From Oscillospiraceae bacterium (GTDB lineage Bacteria > Bacillota_A > Clostridia > Oscillospirales > Oscillospiraceae), in assembly GCA_902795095.1 (NCBI GenBank), contig CADBKB010000003.1, forward strand, positions 914-34,220: a stretch of DNA of 33,307 bases. Reading direction: 5' to 3'. Below the pieces are notes generated by a model. It was not told where the DNA came from. It searched no databases and worked only from the letters and a program-made list of their open reading frames with translations. Made by a program: the position numbers and the translations under genes. This document shows, in pieces, positions 24,296 to 32,888 of the stretch; position 1 is the first letter of the stretch, and every line of letters starts with the position of its first letter.

Positions 24296-24522
24296 CCTCC
24301 CGGGACCGGTTCCGGCGGGTTTTTCTTCCGTCGGAGATTCTCATAAAAAATACCCGCCCAGATTTGGCGGTTTTCTACAATGAAAATCGACAAGTTTCCA
24401 TTTTTGGCAGGAATTCGGCCAATCAGGAAAAAAGCCCCTGTTTCCACGGCAAAAAAAGCCGGATTTTTCCTAAAAAGAAAGGGCGAAAGAAATAATTCCA
24501 GCATATTTTATGAAAATAACAA
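24296..24522. other. AT-rich intergenic region between divergent units
   Basis: This stretch between the divergent vanZ-like and hydrogenase promoters holds no credible gene. It is far richer in A and T than the rest of the window. It has an 8-bp inverted repeat AGGAAAAA/TTTTTCCT (24425-24432 and 24464-24471) with GGC-A7-GCC inside, several A-tracts in rough phase, and at 24505-24522 an 18-bp imperfect palindrome ATTTTA-N6-TAACAA that touches the -35 of the hydrogenase promoter. A-tract bending or regulator binding is plausible but not shown. Confidence 0.6.
24505..24522. promoter_or_regulatory. Candidate Rex-like operator
   Basis: ATTTTA-N6-TAACAA matches the Rex pattern TTGTTA-N6-TAACAA at 10 of 12 fixed positions; the right half is perfect and the left half has two mismatches. 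It directly precedes the -35 box of the hydrogenase operon. Rex senses the NADH/NAD ratio and represses fermentation and hydrogenase genes in Clostridia. The match could be chance in AT-rich DNA. Confidence 0.3.
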
Positions 24523-24557
24523 TTGATTTTGCGCCGTTTTTAGGGTATCATTATAAT
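24523..24557 (+). promoter_or_regulatory. Two overlapping promoters of the hydrogenase operon
   Basis: Pair one: TTGATT (24523-24528), 17 bp, TATCAT (24546-24551). Pair two: TTGCGC (24529-24534), 17 bp, TATAAT (24552-24557). Both have ideal spacing and are offset by exactly 6 bp. Starts are expected near 24558 and 24564, leaving a leader of about 110 nt. Confidence 0.75.
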
Positions 24558-24564
24558 CGGTATG

Positions 24565-24676
24565 GCCTATTCGATACAAAACTCTTGAAATCGGTCGGCG
24601 ACGCCCCGATCGTCCCGGCGCGCCGACGCAAAGGCCGTTCCACCCGTTTTTTGTGAATCATTTTACAGGAGGATTG
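24565..24676 (+). promoter_or_regulatory. Structured 5' leader of the hydrogenase operon
   Basis: The leader can fold in two exclusive ways: ATCGG..GGC/GCC..CCGAT (24590-24610), or GTCGGCG (24594-24600) with CGCCGAC (24621-24627). A T6 run is at 24647-24652 but is 19 nt from the nearest stem, so this is not a classical terminator. No known riboswitch pattern is recognised. Confidence 0.35.
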
Positions 24677-25174
24677 ATGAAACGTATGGCTAAAAAAGAA
24701 ACGGTTCCCTTCCGCGGAACAAAGGAGCAGGAAGCTGCCCTGATGGCTGCCATCGAGGAACTGAAGGACCAGCCCGGCTCCCTGATGCCCATTATGCAGA
24801 AGGCCCAGGACATCTACGGCTATCTGCCCATCGAGGTGCAGACCATGATTTCCGACGCCACCGGCACGCCCCTGGAGAAGATCTACGGCATCGCCACTTT
24901 CTATGCCCAGTTCACCCTGGAGCCCAAGGGCGAGTACCGGATCTCCGTCTGCCTCGGCACCGCCTGCTACGTCAAGGGCGCCCAGGCTGTGTTTGACAAG
25001 CTCAAGGAGCTGCTGGGCATCGACGAAGGCGGCTGCACCCCCGACGGCAAGTTCTCCCTGGATTCCTGCCGCTGCGTCGGCGCCTGCGGTCTTGCCCCCG
25101 TCATGATGATCAACGACGACGTCTACGGCCGTCTGACGCCCGACATGATTCAGGGGATCCTGGACAAGTATTGA
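24677..25174 (+). CDS. NuoE-like 2Fe-2S subunit of NAD-linked hydrogenase (HydC/HndA type)
   Basis: 165 residues, thioredoxin-like [2Fe-2S] subunit of NADH dehydrogenase and bifurcating hydrogenases. Cluster ligands C92-x4-C97 (CLGTAC) and C133-x3-C137 (CVGAC) are intact, and the N-terminal helical part includes GYLPIEVQTMISDATG and the YGIATFYAQF segment of NuoE. In HydABC-type enzymes it passes electrons next to the FMN subunit. ATG 24677 has AGGAGG 4 nt upstream; GTG 24653 and ATG 24686 are less likely starts. It is the first gene of the operon and is separated from the other catalytic genes by six putative signalling genes. Confidence 0.94.
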   Translation: MKRMAKKETVPFRGTKEQEAALMAAIEELKDQPGSLMPIMQKAQDIYGYLPIEVQTMISDATGTPLEKIYGIATFYAQFTLEPKGEYRISVCLGTACYVKGAQAVFDKLKELLGIDEGGCTPDGKFSLDSCRCVGACGLAPVMMINDDVYGRLTPDMIQGILDKY

Positions 25175-25187
25175 TAGGTACGCTTTT

Positions 25188-25535
25188 ATGAAGTTCGAGC
25201 AGATCAGACAGATCCTCAACGCGCAGATCCTCTGCTGCGAGGAAATCATGGAGGACGAGGCCAGCTCCGAGGCCTACGCCAGCGACATGATGAGCGACGT
25301 GCTGGCCTTTGTCACCGACCAGACCGTGCTGCTCACCGGCCTTGTCAACGAGCAGGTCATCCGCACCGCCGCGATGCTGGATATGCACTGCATCGTCATC
25401 GTGCGCGGCAAGCAGCCCACGCCGGGCATGGTGCAGCTGGCCCGTCAGAACGGCATCGCCATGCTCACCACCGGCTTCAACCTTTTTGAATCCTGCGGCA
25501 AGCTCTACAGCAGCGGCATGCGGGAAGGTGGCTGA
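25188..25535 (+). CDS. DRTGG-type domain protein, first copy
   Basis: 115 residues. After a short helical N-terminus (about 1-30) the rest fits the DRTGG-like fold: DVLAFVTDQTVLLTG, then VIRTAAMLDMHCIVIVRG, then a helix and IAMLTTGFNLFESCGKLY. The literal DRTGG string is not present. DRTGG domains occur next to CBS and kinase domains and are thought to sense ligands; stand-alone copies of this kind recur in clostridial hydrogenase operons. It resembles the 108-residue gene at 27280 over most of its length (shared spacing of the VT, CI and LA..G..L blocks), so the two are paralogues. The ribosome site is weak; the gene starts 13 nt after the NuoE-like stop. Confidence 0.75.
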   Translation: MKFEQIRQILNAQILCCEEIMEDEASSEAYASDMMSDVLAFVTDQTVLLTGLVNEQVIRTAAMLDMHCIVIVRGKQPTPGMVQLARQNGIAMLTTGFNLFESCGKLYSSGMREGG

Positions 25536-25538
25536 CCG

Positions 25539-25967
25539 ATGGCTGAAGACGCTCTGAAGTTTGAATACGACATCAGCGGAGAAAACTTCGCCTCTGCCGG
25601 TGAGGCCACCATGCGCATCAAAAAGGAACTGCGTTCGCTGGGCTTCTCCCCGACGCTGATCCGACGCTGCTCCGTCGCCATGTATGAGGGCGAAATCAAC
25701 ATGGTCATCCACGCCAACGGCGGCATCGCCACCGTGCTGGTCTATCCCGACTGTATCGAGATCATCCTGGCGGACCAGGGCCCCGGCATTCCGGACATCA
25801 ACCTCGCCATGCAGGAGGGCTACTCCACCGCACCCGACGCGATCCGCTCCTTTGGCTTCGGCGCCGGCATGGGCCTGCCGAACATGAAAAAGTATACCGA
25901 TGAAATGCGAATCGAATCCGAACTGAACAAAGGTACCACCGTTTACATGAAAATCAACGCCGAATGA
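25539..25967 (+). CDS. Anti-sigma-factor-like ATP-binding protein (RsbW/SpoIIAB type GHKL fold)
   Basis: 142 residues, a stand-alone GHKL (HATPase_c) domain. N-box: AMYEGEINMVIHANGG (E50, N54, H58, N60); G1 box: LADQGPGI (78-84); G2 box: GFGAGMGLPNMKKY (106-119). No dimerisation/phosphoacceptor histidine domain is present. RsbW-type proteins are serine kinases that bind sigma factors and phosphorylate anti-sigma antagonists; no STAS antagonist or sigma factor gene is in the window, so its partner must be elsewhere or is one of the adjacent proteins. The start is 3 nt after the first DRTGG gene with AAGGTGG upstream. Confidence 0.85.
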   Translation: MAEDALKFEYDISGENFASAGEATMRIKKELRSLGFSPTLIRRCSVAMYEGEINMVIHANGGIATVLVYPDCIEIILADQGPGIPDINLAMQEGYSTAPDAIRSFGFGAGMGLPNMKKYTDEMRIESELNKGTTVYMKINAE

Positions 25968-25994
25968 TCTGTCATTCGGAGCAATGAGGACCCA

Positions 25995-27293
25995 ATGGCA
26001 AATTACAATCACTCGGTTTTGCTGGATATCAGCAAATGCAAGGGCTGTACTCACTGTCTGAAGCGCTGCCCCACAGAAGCGATCCGCATCCGCAACGGGC
26101 ATGCGCAGATCAACGCGCAGAGCTGTATCGACTGCGGCGAGTGCATCCGACTTTGCCCCTACAACGCCAAAACCGCCACCTGCGATAAGCTGGAGTCCAT
26201 TCTGGACTACCGCTACTCCATCGCCCTGCCGCCGCCGAGCCTCTACGGTCAGTTCGACCACCTGGACGATATCGACTACATCATCCAGGGCCTGTACGAC
26301 TTCGGCTTCGACGAGGTATTCGAGGTGGCCCGGGCCGCGGAGATCGTCTCCGGCTACACCCGCAGATATCTGCGCCGGCCCGACGCGGTCAAGCCGGCCA
26401 TCAGCTCGGCCTGCCCCGCGGTCTCCCGGCTGATCGAGCAGCGCTTCCCCGGCCTGATCGAGAATGTCATCCCCCTGCTGCCCCCCGTGGATGTGGCGGC
26501 GCGGATGGCCCGGGAAAAGGCCCTGGCCGAGCACCCCGAGCTCAAGAGCGAGGACATCGGCGTGTGCTTCATCTCGCCCTGCCCGGCGAAGGTCAGCTAC
26601 CTCAAGAACGAGATGGCCAAGGGCCGGTCCAATGTGGACTGCGTCGTGTCCATGGCGGATGTGTACTTCTCCCTGGTCAATACCATGGACGGCGCCATCG
26701 AACCCGTGTGCAGCGCGCAGACCGGCATCATCGGCGTGAGCTGGGCCGCCAGCGGCGGCGAGGCCAGCGCCCTGTTCAACGACCGCTATCTCGCCGCGGA
26801 CGGCATCGAGAACGTCATCCGTGTGCTGGAGAACATCGACAACGGCTCCCTGCCGGAGCTGGAATTCATCGAGCTCGACGCCTGCATCGGCGGCTGCGTC
26901 GGCGGCGTGCTGGCCATGGAGAACCCCTTTATCGCCAGGGCCCGCCTGCAGACCGTGCGGCACTATCTGCCCGTCTCCCGCAACTGGAACGTGGCCGACG
27001 ACATGGGCGCGGATACCACCATCCCCGATACGCTGTTCATGCGCGAGCCCCTGCAGTACAGCCCGCCCGCCAGCCTGTCGGACAACATGATGGAGGCCTT
27101 CCGCAAGCGCGCCCGCATCCAGCGCATCGTCGAGCGGCTGCCCGCCCTCGACTGCGGCTCCTGCGGCTCGCCCACCTGCCAGGCCTTCGCCCTGGACATC
27201 GTCAACGGCGTCGCCACCGAGGATGAATGCATCGTCAAGATGCGCGACAAAATGCAGGCACTGGAGGAGGAAGCAGCCCATGACAGTCCGTGA
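25995..27293 (+). CDS. HydS-like sensory [FeFe] hydrogenase homologue without PAS domain
   Basis: 432 residues. N-terminal two [4Fe-4S] ferredoxin motifs (C15, 18, 21, 25 and C44, 47, 50, 54); H-domain with degenerate signatures: L1 SSACPAV (A139, C140), L2 ISPCPAK (C196), L3 DACIGGCVGG (C297, C301); then an extra Fe-S domain with C387-x2-C390-x4-C395-x16-C412. The four Cys that hold the [4Fe-4S] part of the H-cluster are kept, but Ala replaces the proton-relay Cys, as I recall for the group C sensory enzyme HydS. The usual C-terminal PAS domain is missing; the protein stops 20 residues after the last Cys. It is unlikely to be an efficient H2 producer. Ribosome site GAGGA; the stop overlaps the next gene by 14 nt. 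Confidence 0.85.
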   Translation: MANYNHSVLLDISKCKGCTHCLKRCPTEAIRIRNGHAQINAQSCIDCGECIRLCPYNAKTATCDKLESILDYRYSIALPPPSLYGQFDHLDDIDYIIQGLYDFGFDEVFEVARAAEIVSGYTRRYLRRPDAVKPAISSACPAVSRLIEQRFPGLIENVIPLLPPVDVAARMAREKALAEHPELKSEDIGVCFISPCPAKVSYLKNEMAKGRSNVDCVVSMADVYFSLVNTMDGAIEPVCSAQTGIIGVSWAASGGEASALFNDRYLAADGIENVIRVLENIDNGSLPELEFIELDACIGGCVGGVLAMENPFIARARLQTVRHYLPVSRNWNVADDMGADTTIPDTLFMREPLQYSPPASLSDNMMEAFRKRARIQRIVERLPALDCGSCGSPTCQAFALDIVNGVATEDECIVKMRDKMQALEEEAAHDSP

Positions 27294-27606
27294 GTTATGT
27301 GAAAAAACCGGCCTGCAGGTCCTGACCATGCCGGAGCCCGACCGCGAGGTCCGCGGCGGCTACGCCGGCGATCTGCTGAGCTGGGTCATGGGCAACGCCT
27401 TTGCCGACTGCGCCTGGGTCACCATCATGACCAACCGCAACATCGTCGCCGTGGCCACCCTCATCGAAATGGCCTGCATCATCCTGGCCGAGGGCTGCGA
27501 GCTCGACGGCGAGGTGCTGACCCTGGCCGAATCCCAGGGCGTCAATGTGCTGAACTCTCCCCTGGGCGCCTACGAGATCTGCGCCGAGCTGTCCAAGGTG
27601 CTATGA
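27280..27606 (+). CDS. DRTGG-type domain protein, second copy
   Basis: 108 residues. Begins MTVRELCEKTGLQVLTMP, then GYAGDLLSWVMGNA, AWVTIMTNRNIVAVATLIEMACIILAEG (two strands around a helix), and a closing LTLAESQGVNVLNSPLGAYEICAEL. The block order equals that of the 115-residue gene at 25188. The literal DRTGG motif is missing but the domain context (after an Fe-S hydrogenase-like protein, before a PHP protein) is the usual one for this family. GGAGGA lies before ATG 27280, inside the end of the HydS-like gene (14-nt overlap), and the stop overlaps the next start, so three genes are coupled. Confidence 0.75.
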   Translation: MTVRELCEKTGLQVLTMPEPDREVRGGYAGDLLSWVMGNAFADCAWVTIMTNRNIVAVATLIEMACIILAEGCELDGEVLTLAESQGVNVLNSPLGAYEICAELSKVL

Positions 27607-28328
27607 GGCGCGTGTTCACCGACTTCCACGTGCATTCCTGCCTGTCGCCGTGCGGCGACGATTCCATGACCCCGGCCCTGGCCGCGGGCCTTCTGAGGCT
27701 GGCAGGCTATGACGTGGCGGCGCTCACCGACCACAACGCCGTGGGCAACTGCCCCGCTTTCTTCCGCGCCTGCGAGAGCTACGGTCTGACCCCCCTGGCC
27801 GGCATGGAGCTGACCACCGCGGAGGACATCCACCTGGTGTGCCTGCTGCGCACCCTGCCGGAGGCCGAGGCCTTCGGAAAGGCGGTGGACGCCCACCGCG
27901 TCCGCATCCGCAACCGGCCCCAGTTCTTCGGCCATCAGTATCAGATGGACGCGGAGGACAACGTCGTCTGGGAGGACCCGGATCTGCTGCCCAACGCCAC
28001 GGATCTGGACCTGGAGGCGGCCTACGCCCTGGCCTGCGAGTTCGGCGCCGTGTGCTATCCCGCCCATGTGGACCGGGAGGCCAACGGCATCCTGGCGGTC
28101 CTGGGCGATCTGCCGGACCGGCCCGTGTTTCGGCACGCGGAGTTCCGCGAGCCCGAGCACCGGGACGAATACCTGGTGCGGTTCCCCCGCCTGGCGCCCC
28201 TGCGGCCCCTGTTCGGCTCCGACGCCCATCGGCCCGACGCCGTGTGCGACGCGCAGTTCACCCTTGAGATCGCCGATTCCGGCGATGTGGCGAGCGCCGT
28301 TATGGAGGCGCTGCAATCCAACGGTTAG
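27603..28328 (+). CDS. PHP-domain metal-dependent phosphoesterase
   Basis: 241 residues, one PHP domain. Metal ligands are visible in order: FHVHS (H9, H11), LTDHN (D42, H43), GMELTT (E68), YPAHVDRE (H154), GSDAHRP (D206, H208). PHP domains hydrolyse phosphoesters (histidinol phosphate, 3'-5' nucleotide ends, pAp) or act in DNA polymerases; no histidine biosynthesis or DNA-binding context exists here, so the substrate is unknown. ATG overlaps the previous stop (ATGA). Its fixed place among the DRTGG and ATPase genes suggests it removes a phosphate signal or degrades a small nucleotide in the same circuit; this is inference. Confidence 0.85.
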   Translation: MRRVFTDFHVHSCLSPCGDDSMTPALAAGLLRLAGYDVAALTDHNAVGNCPAFFRACESYGLTPLAGMELTTAEDIHLVCLLRTLPEAEAFGKAVDAHRVRIRNRPQFFGHQYQMDAEDNVVWEDPDLLPNATDLDLEAAYALACEFGAVCYPAHVDREANGILAVLGDLPDRPVFRHAEFREPEHRDEYLVRFPRLAPLRPLFGSDAHRPDAVCDAQFTLEIADSGDVASAVMEALQSNG

Positions 28329-28338
28329 GAGAATGCCT

Positions 28339-28893
28339 ATGAAGGAACTTTCCCTCAATATTCTCGACATCGCCATGAACTCCGTCAAGGCAGGCGCGCA
28401 GCACCTGGGCATCGAGCTCACGGAAACCGGCAGCGAGCTCACCATCACCATCCGCGACGACGGCTGCGGCATGAGCGAGGAGGTCGTCCGGCGGCTGTCG
28501 GACCCCTTCTACACCACCCGCACCACCCGCAAGGTGGGCATGGGCGTGCCGTTCTACCTGCTGGCGGCGGAGCAGACCGGAGGCAGAGTCCACATCGACT
28601 CGGTCCCCGCGCCGGATCCGCAACACGGCACCGTCGTCACCGCCGTGTTCCGCACGGACCATATCGATTTTACGCCCCTGGGCGACATTATTTCCACCGT
28701 CACCACCCTGATCCACGGCTATCCGGATATCGACCTGACCTTTACCCATCAGTTCCCGGACCATACCGTGCGTCTGTCCACAGGCGAGATCAAGGAAATG
28801 CTCGGCGATATCCCCATCAACTCTCTGGAAATCCTCAACTGGATCAGGGACTTTCTGGAAGAACAATACCACCAATCACAAAAGGAAGGATAA
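28339..28893 (+). CDS. GHKL-type ATP-binding protein (histidine kinase-like ATPase, no phosphoacceptor domain)
   Basis: 184 residues. N-box NILDIAMNSVKAGA (N14), G1 IRDDGCGM (38-45), F-box PFYTTRTTRK (56-65), G2 region KVGMGVPFYLLAAEQTGG (65-82). The set fits sensor kinases or MutL-like GHKL proteins rather than RsbW, so it is a different subfamily from the 142-residue ATPase in the same operon. No HisKA or PAS domain; the C-terminal ~85 residues (PLGDIISTVTTLIHGYPDID onward) have no motif I know. I chose ATG 28339 (AGGAG 7 nt upstream); ATG 28333 is too close. The next gene starts 4 nt after the stop. Confidence 0.83.
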   Translation: MKELSLNILDIAMNSVKAGAQHLGIELTETGSELTITIRDDGCGMSEEVVRRLSDPFYTTRTTRKVGMGVPFYLLAAEQTGGRVHIDSVPAPDPQHGTVVTAVFRTDHIDFTPLGDIISTVTTLIHGYPDIDLTFTHQFPDHTVRLSTGEIKEMLGDIPINSLEILNWIRDFLEEQYHQSQKEG

Positions 28894-28897
28894 CACT

Positions 28898-29266
28898 ATG
28901 AAAACACTCGAAGAACTTGCGCAGCTCAGAGAGCAAATGAAAGCCAAGATGGCGATCCGCAGCGAGGAAGGCAAGCTTCGCGTCGTCGTCGGCATGGCGA
29001 CCTGCGGCATTGCCGCCGGCGCTCGACCCGTCCTCAACACCCTGGCTGAGGAAGTCAGCAAGGAAAACCTGACCGACAAGGTCTCCGTCTCCCAGACCGG
29101 CTGCATCGGCATCTGCCAGTTTGAGCCCGTCGTGGAGGTCTTCGACGGCGACTCCAAGGTCACCTACGTCAAGATGACCCCTGACAAGGCCAAGCGCGTC
29201 GTCGCCGAGCACCTGAAGGGCGGCAAGGTCGTTCAGGAATACACCATCGGCAGTTCTAACGTTTAA
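28898..29266 (+). CDS. Thioredoxin-like 2Fe-2S ferredoxin domain protein (HndB/HydD type)
   Basis: 122 residues: a charged helix (1-24), then a thioredoxin-like [2Fe-2S] fold with GMATCGIAAGARPVL and VSQTGCIGICQFEP. Only three Cys are at cluster positions (C36, C69, C73); the residue expected for the first ligand, five before C36, is Val. A fourth ligand must be non-Cys or the cluster may be absent; relatives with the same string are known to me from clostridial operons. HndB-type subunits accompany NuoE- and NuoF-like subunits in tetrameric NAD(P)-linked hydrogenases. Strong AAGGAAGGA site upstream. Codon use becomes strongly biased to C-ending codons from here on. Confidence 0.85.
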   Translation: MKTLEELAQLREQMKAKMAIRSEEGKLRVVVGMATCGIAAGARPVLNTLAEEVSKENLTDKVSVSQTGCIGICQFEPVVEVFDGDSKVTYVKMTPDKAKRVVAEHLKGGKVVQEYTIGSSNV

Positions 29267-29284
29267 CAGGAGGGAGCAGACAGA

Positions 29285-31072
<1,788 letters not shown>

Positions 31073-31085
31073 GGAGGAACAGATC

Positions 31086-32840
31086 ATGGATATTACGATC
31101 AAAATCAACGGCATCGAAGTGACTGCTCCCAGCGGCACCACGATCCTGCAGGCCGCAAGAATGGCCCATATCGACATCCCCACCCTTTGCTACCTCAAGG
31201 ACATCAACGAGATCGGCGCCTGCCGCATGTGCATCGTTGAGGCCAAGGAAGGCCCGAGACCTGCCAAGCTGGTCGCCGCCTGCGTCTATCCCATCTCCAA
31301 CGGCATGGAGGTCAAGACCAACAGCCAGAAGGTCATCGACTGCCGCAAGAAGAATCTGGAGCTCCTGCTCTCCAACCACAACCGCTCCTGCCTGAGCTGC
31401 GTGCGCAGCGGCAAGTGCGAGCTGCAGACCCTCTGCCGTGAGTACGGCGTGGAGAACGAGGGCAAGTATGACGGCGTCAAGACCCCCAGTGAGATCGACG
31501 ACTCCGCCGCCCACATGATCCGCGACAACTCCAAGTGCATCCTCTGCCGCCGCTGCGTGGCGGTGTGCGAGAAGGTCCAGGCCGTGGGCGTCATCGGCGC
31601 CAACCAGCGCGGCTTCAGGACCAACATCGGCAGCCCGTTCGAAATGGGTCTGGGCGAGACCAGCTGCGTCTCCTGCGGCCAGTGCATCGCCGTGTGCCCC
31701 ACCGGCGCCCTGCATGAGAAGGAATACATCGACGACGTGCTCGCCGCCATCGCCGATCCCACCAAGTATGTGGTCGTCCAGACCGCGCCGTCCGTCCGCG
31801 CCGGCCTCGGAGAGATGTTCGGCCTGCCCATCGGCACCAACGTCGAGGGCAAGATGGTGGCCGCCCTGCGCCGCATCGGCTTCGATCGCGTGTTCGATAC
31901 CGACTTCTCCGCCGACCTCACCATCATGGAGGAGGCCAATGAGTTCGTCGAGCGCGTCCAGAACGGCGGCAAGCTGCCCATGATCACCTCCTGCTCCCCC
32001 GGCTGGATCAAGTACTGCGAGCACTACTTCCCCGAGCTGACCGACAACCTTTCCTCCTGCAAGTCCCCCCAGCAGATGATGGGCGCCGTCATCAAGACCT
32101 ACTTCGCCGAGACCATGGGCATCGACCCCAAGAACATCGTCTCCGTGGCGATCATGCCCTGTACCGCCAAGAAGTTTGAGATCGGCCGTGACGATCAGGC
32201 CGCCGCAGGCGTGCCCGACGTGGATATTGCGATGACCACCCGTGAGCTGGGCCGCATGATCGAGAAGTGCGGCATCCGCTTCCTGGATCTGCCCGATGAA
32301 GAGTACGACAACCCCCTGGGCGAGGATACCGGCGCGGCCGTCATCTTCGGCGCCACCGGCGGCGTCATGGAAGCCGCTCTGCGTACCGCTGTGGAGACCC
32401 TCACCGGCGAAGAGCTGCCCAGCGTGGACTTCACCGAGGTCCGCGGCACCAAGGGCATCAAGGAAGCCACCTACAACGTGGCCGGCATGGACGTCAAGGT
32501 TGCCGTCGCCTCCGGTCTGCGCAATGCCCATGACCTTCTCAAGCGTGTGGAGAGCGGCGAAGCCGACTACCACTTCATTGAGATCATGGCCTGCCCCGGC
32601 GGCTGCGTCAACGGCGGCGGCCAGCCCCAGCAGCCCGCTTCCGTGCGCAACTTCGTGGACATCCGCGCCCTGCGCGCCAAGGTCCTGTACGATGCCGACG
32701 CCAACATGCCTCTGCGCAAGAGCCATGAGAACCCCAGCATCCAGAAGCTCTACGCCGAGTACTTCGGCAAGCCGGGCAGCCACAAGGCCCACGAGTGCCT
32801 GCACACCTCCTACGTCAAGCGCTCCATCAACAATCACTGA
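31086..32840 (+). CDS. hydA: NADH-dependent [FeFe] hydrogenase catalytic subunit (group A, HydA/HndD type)
   Basis: 584 residues. N-terminal [2Fe-2S] (C35, C46, C49, C66), His-Cys3 [4Fe-4S] (H98, C102, C105, C111), two [4Fe-4S] motifs (C151, 154, 157, 161; C194, 197, 200, 204), then the H-cluster domain: L1 TSCSPGW (301-307), L2 MPCTAKKFE (C359), L3 EIMACPGGCVNGGGQP (C503, C507), and the small-subunit-like tail ending near HECLHTSY. Order and length fit the multimeric NADH-linked enzymes often labelled group A6. L1 has Ser where many enzymes have the second Cys. No export signal: cytoplasmic. Start ATG 31086 with AAGGAGG upstream; the open frame beginning at 30993 is in the previous gene. Maturases HydE, F and G are not in this window. 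Confidence 0.97.
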   Translation: MDITIKINGIEVTAPSGTTILQAARMAHIDIPTLCYLKDINEIGACRMCIVEAKEGPRPAKLVAACVYPISNGMEVKTNSQKVIDCRKKNLELLLSNHNRSCLSCVRSGKCELQTLCREYGVENEGKYDGVKTPSEIDDSAAHMIRDNSKCILCRRCVAVCEKVQAVGVIGANQRGFRTNIGSPFEMGLGETSCVSCGQCIAVCPTGALHEKEYIDDVLAAIADPTKYVVVQTAPSVRAGLGEMFGLPIGTNVEGKMVAALRRIGFDRVFDTDFSADLTIMEEANEFVERVQNGGKLPMITSCSPGWIKYCEHYFPELTDNLSSCKSPQQMMGAVIKTYFAETMGIDPKNIVSVAIMPCTAKKFEIGRDDQAAAGVPDVDIAMTTRELGRMIEKCGIRFLDLPDEEYDNPLGEDTGAAVIFGATGGVMEAALRTAVETLTGEELPSVDFTEVRGTKGIKEATYNVAGMDVKVAVASGLRNAHDLLKRVESGEADYHFIEIMACPGGCVNGGGQPQQPASVRNFVDIRALRAKVLYDADANMPLRKSHENPSIQKLYAEYFGKPGSHKAHECLHTSYVKRSINNH

Positions 32841-32855
32841 TCCCCTGTTTTTTGG

Positions 32856-32886
32856 AAACCCCCTGCCCTGTGCAGGGGGTTTTCTT
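32856..32886 (+). terminator. Intrinsic terminator of the hydrogenase operon
   Basis: An 11-bp perfect stem (32856-32866 with 32872-32882) rich in C/G, 5-nt loop, followed by TTTTCTT. It lies 16 nt after the hydA stop codon. Confidence 0.93.
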
Positions 32887-32888
32887 GA

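Noticed and set aside
24290..24330. Terminator-like stem (CCGGGACC/GGTTCCGG) followed by five T on the plus strand
   Set aside because: One stem mismatch, extra bases before the T-run and no plus-strand gene upstream; it also overlaps the vanZ promoter area.
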